Shown: positions 53,189-60,613 of the stretch, in pieces
How positions within the stretch are numbered: position 1 is the stretch's first letter
Layout: every line of letters begins with the position of its first letter
Origin: Bacillus sp. J37
GTDB taxonomy: Bacteria; Bacillota; Bacilli; Bacillales; Bacillaceae
Direction: 5' to 3'
DNA length: 64,000 bases
Assembly (NCBI RefSeq): GCF_000518865.1
Contig: NZ_JAEK01000006.1
Location: forward strand, 62,224 to 126,223
Program-made: the position numbers and the translations under genes
The notes under the pieces: generated by a model
Told to the model about the DNA's origin: nothing
Database searches by the model: none
The model's input: the letters and a program-made list of their open reading frames with translations, nothing else

Positions 53189-54562
53189 ATGAATCATCGT
53201 GAAGTTGCAGAAGAGCTTGTTACAAAGCTCGGAGGTAAAAACAATGTCATTAGTGCAGCTCATTGTGCAACTCGTCTTCGTCTTGTAATTGAAGATGAAA
53301 GTCAAATAGACAAAAATGCTATAGAAGATTTAGATGGCGTAAAAGGGGCTTTCTCAAGCTCAGGACAGTTTCAAATCATTTTTGGTACGGGAACAGTGAA
53401 TAAGGTATATCAACATTTCGCTCCAATAGTTGGTGTTTCAATGGAAGAAAACTCTTCAAATAAAAGTGAATCACATGGAGATGCTGCAAAACGTAAGATG
53501 AATCCGTTTGCCCGATTTGCTCGAACACTGTCAAATATTTTTGTGCCGATTATTCCTGCCATTGTGGCAGCAGGTATGTTAATGGGGCTTTTAGGATTAG
53601 TGAAAACATATAACTGGGTCGACCCTGAAAGCGGATTATTCGTCATGCTTGATATGTTTTCATCTGCAGCCTTTATTATTTTACCTATATTAATCGGATT
53701 TAGTGCAGCTAAGGAATTTGGTGCAAATGGTTTTCTTGGTGCCGTAATAGGGGGAATTATGATACACCCTAACTTATTAAATCCATGGGGTTTATCTAAT
53801 GCAGAGCCTACTACACTTGATTTCTTTGGCTTTGGAGTTGAAATGTTAGGGTATCAAGGGACAGTCATTCCCGTTCTTTTAACAGTTTATATTATGGCGC
53901 AGATTGAAAAAGGCTTACGAAAAGTCATTCCAAATGTTATTGACTTACTTGTAACACCATTTTTAACAGTGATTTTTACAGGGTTCTTTGCATTGCTAGT
54001 AATCGGTCCATTAGGAAGAGTGCTAGGCAACGGAATTACAACGGTATTAGATGTTGTGTATAATTCAGCAGGACCTATTGCAGGGCTTTTGTTTGGAGGC
54101 TTATATTCAACTATTGTATTAACAGGTGTTCATCATAGCTTCCATGCGATAGAGGCTGAATTATTAAATGTTGGCGGAAACTACTTACTTCCGATCTGGG
54201 CGATGGCAAACGTGGCTCAAGGTGGGGCTACTCTTGCTGTTTTCTTTAAAACAAAAAATAGCAAAACGAAGGAGATTGCTCTTCCGGCGGCCGTTTCTAC
54301 GTTTCTTGGAATTACGGAGCCGGCTATTTTCGGAGTAAACTTAAAATATCGCCGTCCATTTATTGGAGCAGCAATCGGTGGAGCTTTGGGTGGGGCATAT
54401 GTTGTTTTCACTCAAGTCATGGCCAATGGAATTGGATTAACAGGAATTCCCCAGTTTGCAATCGTTCAAGATCCTATTAACTATGGAATTGGATTTGTGA
54501 TTGCAGTGGCGGGTGCCTTCATTTCTACTTTATTATTAGGGTGGAAAGAAGAGTCTAAATAA
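53189..54562 (+). CDS. sacP: Sucrose-specific PTS enzyme IIBC
   Basis: Membrane transporter, 457 aa, that takes up sucrose and phosphorylates it to sucrose-6-phosphate. The N-terminal EIIB domain has the phospho-Cys26 in AAHCATRLRLV. EIIC (residues about 105-457) has about ten TM segments and the motif GITEPAIFGVNLKYRRPF. There is no EIIA domain; in B. subtilis the glucose EIIA serves. ATG 53189 lies 8 nt after AAGGAGG. The frame is open up to 53051, but that part runs through the RAT and the terminator, so it is leader RNA and not protein. Confidence 0.93.
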   Translation: MNHREVAEELVTKLGGKNNVISAAHCATRLRLVIEDESQIDKNAIEDLDGVKGAFSSSGQFQIIFGTGTVNKVYQHFAPIVGVSMEENSSNKSESHGDAAKRKMNPFARFARTLSNIFVPIIPAIVAAGMLMGLLGLVKTYNWVDPESGLFVMLDMFSSAAFIILPILIGFSAAKEFGANGFLGAVIGGIMIHPNLLNPWGLSNAEPTTLDFFGFGVEMLGYQGTVIPVLLTVYIMAQIEKGLRKVIPNVIDLLVTPFLTVIFTGFFALLVIGPLGRVLGNGITTVLDVVYNSAGPIAGLLFGGLYSTIVLTGVHHSFHAIEAELLNVGGNYLLPIWAMANVAQGGATLAVFFKTKNSKTKEIALPAAVSTFLGITEPAIFGVNLKYRRPFIGAAIGGALGGAYVVFTQVMANGIGLTGIPQFAIVQDPINYGIGFVIAVAGAFISTLLLGWKEESK

Positions 54563-54571
54563 ATAAAAATG

Positions 54572-54605
54572 GGTTGGCTTTGGTGTCAGAGTCAACCCTT
54601 TAGTT
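54572..54605 (+). terminator. Intercistronic hairpin between sacP and sacA
   Basis: GGGTTGGCT/AGTCAACCC, 9-bp stem with one mismatch, then TTTAGTTTT. Probably a weak terminator or stability element. Confidence 0.5.
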
Positions 54606-54636
54606 TTAAAAGTATAGGTAAGCAGGTGAAAGAATC

Positions 54637-56097
54637 GTGACAAAAGATGAACAATTACGACAAGAGGCGTTTGAAGAGATTGAAAAACATAGGAATCTTG
54701 TAGAACTGGATCCATATAGATTAACCTATCATTTAATGCCGCCAGTGGGGTTATTAAATGATCCAAATGGATTTATTCAAGTAAATGGAGTCTATCATCT
54801 CTATTATCAGTGGATGCCATTCAAGACAGATCATGGAGCAAAGTTTTGGGGGCATTATTCATCAGAAGATTTAGTGAACTGGAGGCATGAGAGCATTGCG
54901 TTAACACCTTCAGAGTGGTATGAAAAAAATGGTTGTTATTCAGGAAGTGCGATTGAGTACGAAGGAAAAATATATGTCTTTTACACAGGCAATGTTAAAG
55001 ACGAACAAGGCAATCGTGAAACATACCAATGTTTAGCTATTTCAGAGGATGGTATATATTTTAATAAGAAGGGTCCACTTATTTATCTGCCGGAAGGCTT
55101 CACAGCTCATTTTCGTGATCCTAAGGTTTGGAAGCAAGAAGAAACCTATTTTTTGGTAATCGGAGCTCAGACTGTAGATTTAAAAGGTGCAGTTGTTCTA
55201 TATCAGTCAAAAGATTTATTAAATTGGACGTATCGTGGGATTTTAGTTGGTGGTGGAAAAGGGGAACTTCATGAATTTGGCTATATGTTTGAATGTCCGG
55301 ATTTATTTCATCTTGATGGAAAAGATATTCTGGTTTTTTCACCGCAAGGCTTAGAAGCACAAGGTATGAATTATCAAAATGTGTATCAGGCAGGCTATGT
55401 TATTGGAGATTTTGATCCGAAAACTGGTGAATATATGCATAAGGAGTTTGAGGAGCTTGATCGTGGCTTTGATTTTTATGCTCCACAAACAACGATAGAT
55501 AATAAGGGGAGAAGACTCCTATTTGGCTGGATGAGTGTACCTGACCAAAATGAACAAGATCACCCTACAATCGAATATAAATGGATTCACAATATGACAT
55601 TGCCGCGAGAATTGAAATTGGTGAATGGTAAAGTATATCAAGTTCCTGTGGACGAGCTGGACCAACTAAGATGCAGTGAGGCTGTGTCACATTCCGTTAA
55701 GTTTACAAATGAATCGAGGGGACTAAATGGCATACACGGCAAATCTGTGGAATTGAACATTCGTGATATTGAGATAAACGAGGGTTGGTTAGAGATTTCA
55801 ATAAGTGATGGAGGAAGAGTAATCTACTCTGCGGATGATAAAGTGATGTCGTTTGAAAGGAAAAGCTATGTGGATGGTACGACAGAGAAACGCCAATGTC
55901 TACTTTATGATTTAAAAAACTTGCGTATATTTATTGATACGTCTTCTGTCGAAATATTCATTAATGATGGGCAAGAAACATTTACTTCTAGAATTTATCC
56001 ATCTCCTAAGAACGACACGATCACATTTGGAGCATCAAAGGATGCTAGCTTTACTGTTTTAAAATGGGATCTAAATGTGAAAAATGCAAATATATAA
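54637..56097 (+). CDS. sacA: Sucrose-6-phosphate hydrolase, GH32
   Basis: Cytoplasmic GH32 enzyme, 486 aa, splitting sucrose-6-phosphate into glucose-6-phosphate and fructose. Five-bladed propeller plus C-terminal beta-sandwich (SSVEIFINDGQETFTSRIYP). Catalytic residues: nucleophile Asp42 in LLNDPNG, transition-state stabiliser in HFRDPKVW, and acid/base Glu in MFECPDLF. GTG start after AGGTGAAAG. Last gene of sacTPA, ending at a strong hairpin. Confidence 0.95.
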   Translation: MTKDEQLRQEAFEEIEKHRNLVELDPYRLTYHLMPPVGLLNDPNGFIQVNGVYHLYYQWMPFKTDHGAKFWGHYSSEDLVNWRHESIALTPSEWYEKNGCYSGSAIEYEGKIYVFYTGNVKDEQGNRETYQCLAISEDGIYFNKKGPLIYLPEGFTAHFRDPKVWKQEETYFLVIGAQTVDLKGAVVLYQSKDLLNWTYRGILVGGGKGELHEFGYMFECPDLFHLDGKDILVFSPQGLEAQGMNYQNVYQAGYVIGDFDPKTGEYMHKEFEELDRGFDFYAPQTTIDNKGRRLLFGWMSVPDQNEQDHPTIEYKWIHNMTLPRELKLVNGKVYQVPVDELDQLRCSEAVSHSVKFTNESRGLNGIHGKSVELNIRDIEINEGWLEISISDGGRVIYSADDKVMSFERKSYVDGTTEKRQCLLYDLKNLRIFIDTSSVEIFINDGQETFTSRIYPSPKNDTITFGASKDASFTVLKWDLNVKNANI

Positions 56098-56099
56098 AC

Positions 56100-56142
56100 A
56101 CTAAAAATCACTTTCTCAAAGTTTGAGAAAGTGATTTTTAGT
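56100..56142. terminator. Strong terminator after sacA
   Basis: A stem of about 20 bp (CTAAAAATCACTTTCTCAAA with its complement) and a tiny loop, symmetric enough to work on both strands. Confidence 0.88.
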
Positions 56143-56188
56143 TAAAATCTACTTTTCGATATAAAAGGAGAAAGAATTTTTCTGAAAG

Positions 56189-56206
56189 TACCTAATAGGG
56201 TATAAT
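56189..56206 (+). promoter_or_regulatory. Candidate CstR operator overlapping the -10
   Basis: TACCTAATAGGGTA (56189-56202) is an inverted TACCY-N4-GGGTA pattern as bound by CsoR-family repressors, with one departure. It overlaps TATAAT (56201-56206), so bound repressor would block the promoter of the following gene. Confidence 0.55.
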
Positions 56207-56242
56207 GTAAAATAAATAAAAAGATACTAAGGAGGACGAACA

Positions 56243-56503
56243 ATGGAATACGATACTAAAATAAAAAACCGAGTTAAACGTATCGAAGGACAATTAAGAG
56301 GAATACTCCGAATGATGGAGGAAAAGCAGGATTGCAAAGATATTATTACCCAGTTGTCTGCTAGTAGAACAGCAATTGATCGAACAATTGGTGTGATTGT
56401 AAGTTCAAATTTAATTGAATGTGTTCGTATGGCGGAAGAAAAAGGCGAAAATACGGAAGATTTAGTTAAAGAAGCTGTTAATTTACTTGTGAAAAGTAGA
56501 TAA
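56243..56503 (+). CDS. CsoR/RcnR-family repressor, CstR (persulfide sensor) type
   Basis: Small all-helical tetrameric repressor of the DUF156 family, 86 aa (KNRVKRIEGQLRGILRMMEE). Cys31 (QDCKDI) and Cys60 (IECVRM) are present, while Asn56 stands where copper CsoR has its metal-binding His. A Cys31/Cys60 pair without the His is what defines CstR, the reactive-sulfur sensor of Staphylococcus aureus, and YrkD-like proteins in Bacillus. Such repressors normally control sulfurtransferase/rhodanese genes, but none is adjacent: a terminator and a convergent VOC gene follow. Autoregulation through the site at 56189 is likely. The gene may act on targets elsewhere. Confidence 0.82.
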   Translation: MEYDTKIKNRVKRIEGQLRGILRMMEEKQDCKDIITQLSASRTAIDRTIGVIVSSNLIECVRMAEEKGENTEDLVKEAVNLLVKSR

Positions 56504-56517
56504 TGATCATATTTTAC

Positions 56518-56550
56518 AACCGCATGAATTAAAATTCATGCGGTTTTTTG
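56518..56550. terminator. Bidirectional terminator between the CstR-like and VOC genes
   Basis: AACCGCATGAAT/ATTCATGCGGTT, 12-bp stem, followed by TTTTTG; A-rich on the other side is weak. Confidence 0.82.
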
Positions 56551-56553
56551 ATG

Positions 56554-56931
56554 TTATTTTTGAAGGACTGCAAAATAATTACCTTCATTGTCTGAAAAGT
56601 TAAATACCCGACCATTTGGCATATCGACTATATCACCTACTGTAACATCCTTATTCTGAAGTACGTTGTACAATTCATCGAGATTGTCTGAGAAAAATAA
56701 CAAGGAAGGTGTTCCAAGATTAAGCTCGGGTTCCATTTTTGCAATAAGCTCCTTATTATGAAGGATTATGCTAGTTTCAGACTCTTTTGTAGGAGATAGT
56801 TCAATCCACCTCATTGCTTCACCGTTATCCTCTTCTGCAACTACATGAAACCCTACTTTTTCCGTCCAAAAATTCACTGCTTCATCTTGGTTGTTAACAT
56901 AAAGCATGATTTGGCCTACTTTGTTAATCAT
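56554..56931 (-). CDS. VOC-family (glyoxalase/bleomycin resistance-like) protein
   Basis: Cytoplasmic protein, 125 aa, with two beta-alpha-beta-beta-beta modules of the vicinal oxygen chelate fold (INKVGQIMLYVNNQDEAVNF; MPNGRVFNFSDNEGNYFAVL). Members bind metals or small electrophiles; no specific activity can be given. ATG 56931 follows GGAG by 8 nt; the GTG at 56940 lies within that spacing. Two copies of a 13-nt element lie upstream in opposite directions (56980 and 57075). Confidence 0.78.
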   Translation of the reverse strand: MINKVGQIMLYVNNQDEAVNFWTEKVGFHVVAEEDNGEAMRWIELSPTKESETSIILHNKELIAKMEPELNLGTPSLLFFSDNLDELYNVLQNKDVTVGDIVDMPNGRVFNFSDNEGNYFAVLQK

Positions 56932-56979
56932 ATTTTTCACTCCATTTCTAATGAAATAATGAGTATGTATTTTCTAGTG

Positions 56980-57087
56980 AGTTATCTAAATTATACGAGT
57001 ATGTTCTAAATAAAGTAAATGCAAAAATCAGATTATTATTGATGAAAAGATTTAGTTGAAGTTAATATTTTTAAAATTTAGATAACT
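56980..57087. promoter_or_regulatory. Pair of inverted 13-nt elements upstream of the VOC gene
   Basis: AGTTATCTAAATT (56980-56992) and its exact reverse complement (57075-57087). They lie in the intergenic region between the divergent VOC and purine permease genes. Possible operators of an unknown regulator. Confidence 0.4.
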
Positions 57088-57152
57088 AATACAAAGGAAA
57101 CAGTGAATTTTTCTACATCCTACAATGACAAATACATTGAAAACCTATATAT

Positions 57153-57169
57153 TGTTAATAAATATAACA
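57153..57169 (+). promoter_or_regulatory. TnrA/GlnR-type box before the purine permease gene
   Basis: TGTTAATAAATATAACA fits TGTNA-N7-TNACA exactly. The same inner sequence recurs before the allantoate amidohydrolase gene. A possible -10 (TATAAA, 57178-57183) follows closely, so the site overlaps or adjoins the -35 region. Confidence 0.65.
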
Positions 57170-57211
57170 TATAACGTTATAAAATATTCCATAAACTTTA
57201 GGAGGGATAGT

Positions 57212-58522
57212 ATGGAAAGTGAAAAAAGCGGAATGAAGATTTTCTCCTTAGGACTGCAGCATGTTCTGGCTATGTATGCGGGAGCGATATTGGTTCCGCT
57301 CATTGTTGGAAGAGCGTTAAATTTAACGTCTGAGCAATTGGCTTATCTAGTTGCGATAGATCTTCTTACATGTGGAATCGCGACCCTTTTACAAGCGTGG
57401 AAAACAAATTACTTTGGAATTGGATTGCCTGTTGTGTTAGGGAGTTCGTTTGTGGCGGTCACTCCTATGATTGCGATTGGAAGTCAATATGGAGTCTCGG
57501 CCATTTATGGAGCGATTATCGTTGGAGGTCTATTTGTTCTGGTCTTTGCTTCATTCTTCGGAAAAATCATAAAGCTTTTTCCTCCGGTTGTAACTGGATC
57601 GGTTGTAACCATTATCGGTTTATCTTTAGTACCTACGGGGATACGTAATATGGCAGGAGGGGCTGGTAGTGATGATTTTGGAAGCGTGGAAAATTTACTT
57701 CTTTCATTTGGAGTGTTAGTCGCAATTATCGTGATGAATCGGTTTTTTAAAGGGTTTGCTCAGGCTTTATCAGTGTTAATTGGTATTATAGCGGGCACAA
57801 TTGTTGCGACCATTATGGGGAAGGTTAATGTTTCTGATGTTTCTGAAGCTTCGTGGTTTCATTTACCCGAGTTATTTTATTTTGGAGTTCCAACCTTTGA
57901 AATTGGACCGATTCTGACGATGATTATTGTTTGCCTTGTCATCATGATTGAATCAACAGGTGTGTTTTTAGCTTTGAGTAAAATTTGTGATCAAAAGTTA
58001 GAGGAAAAAGATTTTGTTAGGGGATATCGGGCAGAAGGATTAGCGATTGTGTTGGGGGGCTTGTTTAATGCATTTCCTTATAATACATTTGCGCAAAATG
58101 TTGGTCTTGTTCAGCTTTCAAAAGTGAAAACGAAAAATGTCGTTGTGGCTGCAGGTTTTATATTAGTTGTTTTAGGACTTGTTCCAAAAATTGCAGCTTT
58201 TGCCACGATCATTCCGCCGGCAGTATTAGGTGGTGCGACAGTTGTTATGTTTGGAATGGTGATATCTTCAGGAATCAAAATGTTGGGATCTGTTGATTTT
58301 GGTGATCAACAAAATTTGTTGGTGATTGCTTGTTCGATATCATTGGGCTTAGGTGCAACCGTTGTTCCGGATCTTTTTGCGGGTTTGCCACAATCTTTTA
58401 AAATCATTGTCAGTGACGGAATTATCACAGGTAGCTTAACAGCAATTTTATTAAATTTATTTTTTATGATTCGTAAAAAATCAAAACCGGTTTCGGTAAA
58501 GGGAGATCAATCTGTTGCTTAA
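57212..58522 (+). CDS. Uric acid/xanthine permease (NCS2 family)
   Basis: Membrane transporter, 436 aa, about 14 TM segments, nucleobase-cation symporter-2 family. Landmarks: LGLQHVLAMYAGAILVPLIVG, GSSFVAVTPMI, the NCS2 signature around SVVTIIGLSLVPTGIRNMAGG (21 residues in the original) and NTFAQNVGLVQLSKVKTKNV. Closest B. subtilis counterparts are PucJ and PucK, which import urate. ATG 57212 lies after AGGAGGG; earlier in-frame ATG at 57125 is upstream of the promoter elements. First gene of the urate operon. Confidence 0.9.
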   Translation: MESEKSGMKIFSLGLQHVLAMYAGAILVPLIVGRALNLTSEQLAYLVAIDLLTCGIATLLQAWKTNYFGIGLPVVLGSSFVAVTPMIAIGSQYGVSAIYGAIIVGGLFVLVFASFFGKIIKLFPPVVTGSVVTIIGLSLVPTGIRNMAGGAGSDDFGSVENLLLSFGVLVAIIVMNRFFKGFAQALSVLIGIIAGTIVATIMGKVNVSDVSEASWFHLPELFYFGVPTFEIGPILTMIIVCLVIMIESTGVFLALSKICDQKLEEKDFVRGYRAEGLAIVLGGLFNAFPYNTFAQNVGLVQLSKVKTKNVVVAAGFILVVLGLVPKIAAFATIIPPAVLGGATVVMFGMVISSGIKMLGSVDFGDQQNLLVIACSISLGLGATVVPDLFAGLPQSFKIIVSDGIITGSLTAILLNLFFMIRKKSKPVSVKGDQSVA

Positions 58523-58541
58523 AAAATGAGAGAAGGTGAAT

Positions 58542-60026
58542 GTGCTGATTTCGATAAGTGAATTGAATGGCATAAATCAAAGCAAGTTTATTGAAGTACT
58601 GAAAGATATATTTGAGCACGCGCCATGGGTTGCTGAAAAAGTATGGACATATCGTCCGTTTGCCTCGTTAACAGATCTTCATGAAAAAATGGTGTTTATC
58701 GTGAAGGATGCAACTTATGAAGAAAAATTAGCGTTAATTCAAGCGCATCCTAACTTGGGAGCCCGCCTTGAAATGAGTAATGCCTCCGTAAAAGAGCAGG
58801 CTGGAGTTGGTTTAGATCAATTAACATCAGAGGAGTTTGATCAATTTTCGTCTTTGAATAAACTGTATATGGAGAAATTTGGTTTTCCGTTTATTATGGC
58901 AGTGAAAGGTCAGACAAAGACTGTTATCTATGAATCTATGCATCGAAGAAGTAATCATCATGAGGCAGAAGAATTTGAAACAGCTATAAAAGAGATTGAA
59001 AAGATTGCCTACTTTCGTTTGGAAGAACTAATCAATAAAAGGAGTGTTCTCATGTCGAAGAAACGTACTGTCTCATATGGTAAAGGTGATGTTTTTGCTT
59101 ATCGAACTTTTTTGTCTCCATTAACAGGAGTGAAACAAATTCCTGAATCTGACTTTACCGGAAGAAGCAATACGGTATTTGGAGTGAATGTGAAAATTGA
59201 AGTAGGAGGTCAAAAACTGCTTCCTTCGTTTACTGAAGGAGATAACAGTCTTGTTGTTGCAACAGATTCAATGAAAAACTTTGTACAAAGACATTTAGGT
59301 ACCTATGAAGGGGCTACCATTGAAGGGTTTGTCCAATATGTTGCAGAAGAGTTTTTAAAGAAATATGACCATATTGATACGATTAAAATAATTGGTGAAG
59401 AGGTTCCGTTTGAAGAGACGACAAAAGCTTCGGCTAATGGGGTGACACATAGTGATTTAGTATTTAAACATTCGCGAAATGAAAAATCGGTAGCAACAAT
59501 TGAAATGGTTCGTAATGAGAGGACGATCGATATTGTTCAACAAAGTAGCGGGGTGCTGGATTTACAGTTAATTAAAGTCAGAGGGAATTCATTTGTTGGT
59601 TTTATTCGGGATGAATATACAACTCTTCCGGAAGACAGCAACCGCCCTCTGTTTATCTATCTAAATATCGGTTGGGAATACGAAGATACGGGGGATTCAA
59701 CGGGATCCGCTCCATATAGCTATGTGTGTGCAGAGCAAGTTCGAGATATTGCAACATCCATCTTCCATGAGCTTGAAACGCCCTCCATTCAATATTTAAT
59801 CTATCTTATTGGCTGTCGGGTTCTGGAAAGATTTCCACAGCTCCGCGAAGTTAGTTTTCAATCTCAAAATCATACGTGGGATCCGGTCGTGGAGGAAATT
59901 CCAAACTCGGAAGGCAAGGTGTACACTGAACCCCGTCCTCCTTACGGTTTTCAGTATTTTACTGTTACAAAAGAAGATCTTGAAAATAGTAAAGAGCTGT
60001 CAGGAGAAATAAATATTTCAAAATAA
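58542..60026 (+). CDS. pucL: Bifunctional OHCU decarboxylase / urate oxidase
   Basis: Cytoplasmic fusion enzyme, 494 aa. The N-terminal domain (about residues 1-165) is OHCU decarboxylase, with the catalytic His in QAHPNLGARLE; it makes (S)-allantoin. The C-terminal domain (from about residue 171) is urate oxidase, with Lys in SYGKGDVFAYRT, Thr in VVATDSMKN and His in QSQNHTWDPV; it oxidises urate to 5-hydroxyisourate. This fusion is as in B. subtilis PucL. GTG 58542 follows AGAAGG; GTG 58536 overlaps that SD. An internal ATG (59052) with AAAAGGAG 7 nt upstream begins exactly at the uricase domain. Confidence 0.94.
   Translation: MLISISELNGINQSKFIEVLKDIFEHAPWVAEKVWTYRPFASLTDLHEKMVFIVKDATYEEKLALIQAHPNLGARLEMSNASVKEQAGVGLDQLTSEEFDQFSSLNKLYMEKFGFPFIMAVKGQTKTVIYESMHRRSNHHEAEEFETAIKEIEKIAYFRLEELINKRSVLMSKKRTVSYGKGDVFAYRTFLSPLTGVKQIPESDFTGRSNTVFGVNVKIEVGGQKLLPSFTEGDNSLVVATDSMKNFVQRHLGTYEGATIEGFVQYVAEEFLKKYDHIDTIKIIGEEVPFEETTKASANGVTHSDLVFKHSRNEKSVATIEMVRNERTIDIVQQSSGVLDLQLIKVRGNSFVGFIRDEYTTLPEDSNRPLFIYLNIGWEYEDTGDSTGSAPYSYVCAEQVRDIATSIFHELETPSIQYLIYLIGCRVLERFPQLREVSFQSQNHTWDPVVEEIPNSEGKVYTEPRPPYGFQYFTVTKEDLENSKELSGEINISK
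59037..59054 (+). promoter_or_regulatory. Internal ribosome site at the uricase domain start of pucL
   Basis: AAAAGGAG (59037-59044), 7 nt, then in-frame ATG 59052 (MSKKRTVSYGKG). The SD quality equals that of true starts nearby, so a separate uricase polypeptide may be made, or this is a trace of the gene fusion. Confidence 0.5.
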
Positions 60027-60038
60027 GGGTTGATGGTT

Positions 60039-60392
60039 ATGACAGGTTTGACAACACATATATTGGATTTAACGCATGGTATACCTGCTGCTGATGTTCT
60101 TGTGCAGTTGTTGAGATTAGAAGGTAAGAGAGCTTCTCTATTCAAATCAGTTAGAACAAATGGTGATGGAAGGATAGATTTGCCGCTTCTCTCTGCAGAA
60201 GAGATGCGGATAGGTGAATATGAGTTGTTGTTTTATATTGGTGATTATTTCCGTGGGAAAGAATTACCTCTTCCGGAGCCGGCTTTTTTAGATAAAGTAT
60301 CTATTCGTTTTGGTGTTGCGGATGAAAATGCTCACTACCATGTGCCGTTATTGGTATCACCGTGGGGGTACCAAGTTTATAGAGGGAGCTAA
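60039..60392 (+). CDS. pucM: 5-hydroxyisourate hydrolase
   Basis: Transthyretin-like hydrolase, 117 aa, converting 5-hydroxyisourate to OHCU, the step between the two PucL activities. The family motifs are complete: LTTHILDLTHG at the N-terminus, the central RTNGDGR, HYHVPLLVSPWGY, and the C-terminal YRGS signature. ATG 60039 follows AAGGG by 9 nt; the TTG 60030 and ATG 60033 are too close. It lies 12 bp after pucL. Confidence 0.95.
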   Translation: MTGLTTHILDLTHGIPAADVLVQLLRLEGKRASLFKSVRTNGDGRIDLPLLSAEEMRIGEYELLFYIGDYFRGKELPLPEPAFLDKVSIRFGVADENAHYHVPLLVSPWGYQVYRGS

Positions 60393-60409
60393 TTTGAATT
60401 CTGGGAGAT

Positions 60410-60520
60410 TTGCAAAAAAATTGATAATCCCTGCAAAAATAACTTAGTTTCTGCAAAAATAATAGATTATTTACAAGATTACACCAGAATCTGCAAGAAT
60501 ATCTATAAAACTGCAAAATT
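60410..60520. repeat. Periodic word array C: CTGCAAAAAT word, period 20 nt
   Basis: Six copies of a 10-nt word start at 60410 (TTGCAAAAAA), 60431 and 60451 (CTGCAAAAAT), 60471 (TTACAAGATT), 60491 (CTGCAAGAAT) and 60511 (CTGCAAAATT), steps of 21, 20, 20, 20 and 20 nt. The 10-nt spacers between them are all different. No coding frame. It lies between the pucM stop and the convergent terminator. Confidence 0.65.
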
Positions 60521-60529
60521 ATTTAGAAT

Positions 60530-60573
60530 CGAAAGCCTCCACTGTGTATTTATTGGTGGAGGCTTTCGTTTTA
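60530..60573. terminator. Bidirectional terminator between pucM and pucR
   Basis: A 13-bp stem CGAAAGCCTCCAC/GTGGAGGCTTTCG followed by TTTTAT. Confidence 0.85.
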
Positions 60574-60613
60574 TCTAGAAATCTAGGTTATTTTATATTT
60601 AATATTTGAATTA

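Noticed and set aside
57370-57648. Alternate-frame 92-codon ORF in the purine permease gene
   Set aside because: Trp/Cys-rich shadow of the permease frame with no SD.
60410-60520. CRISPR array
   Set aside because: Words and spacers are only 10 nt, with no leader and no cas genes.
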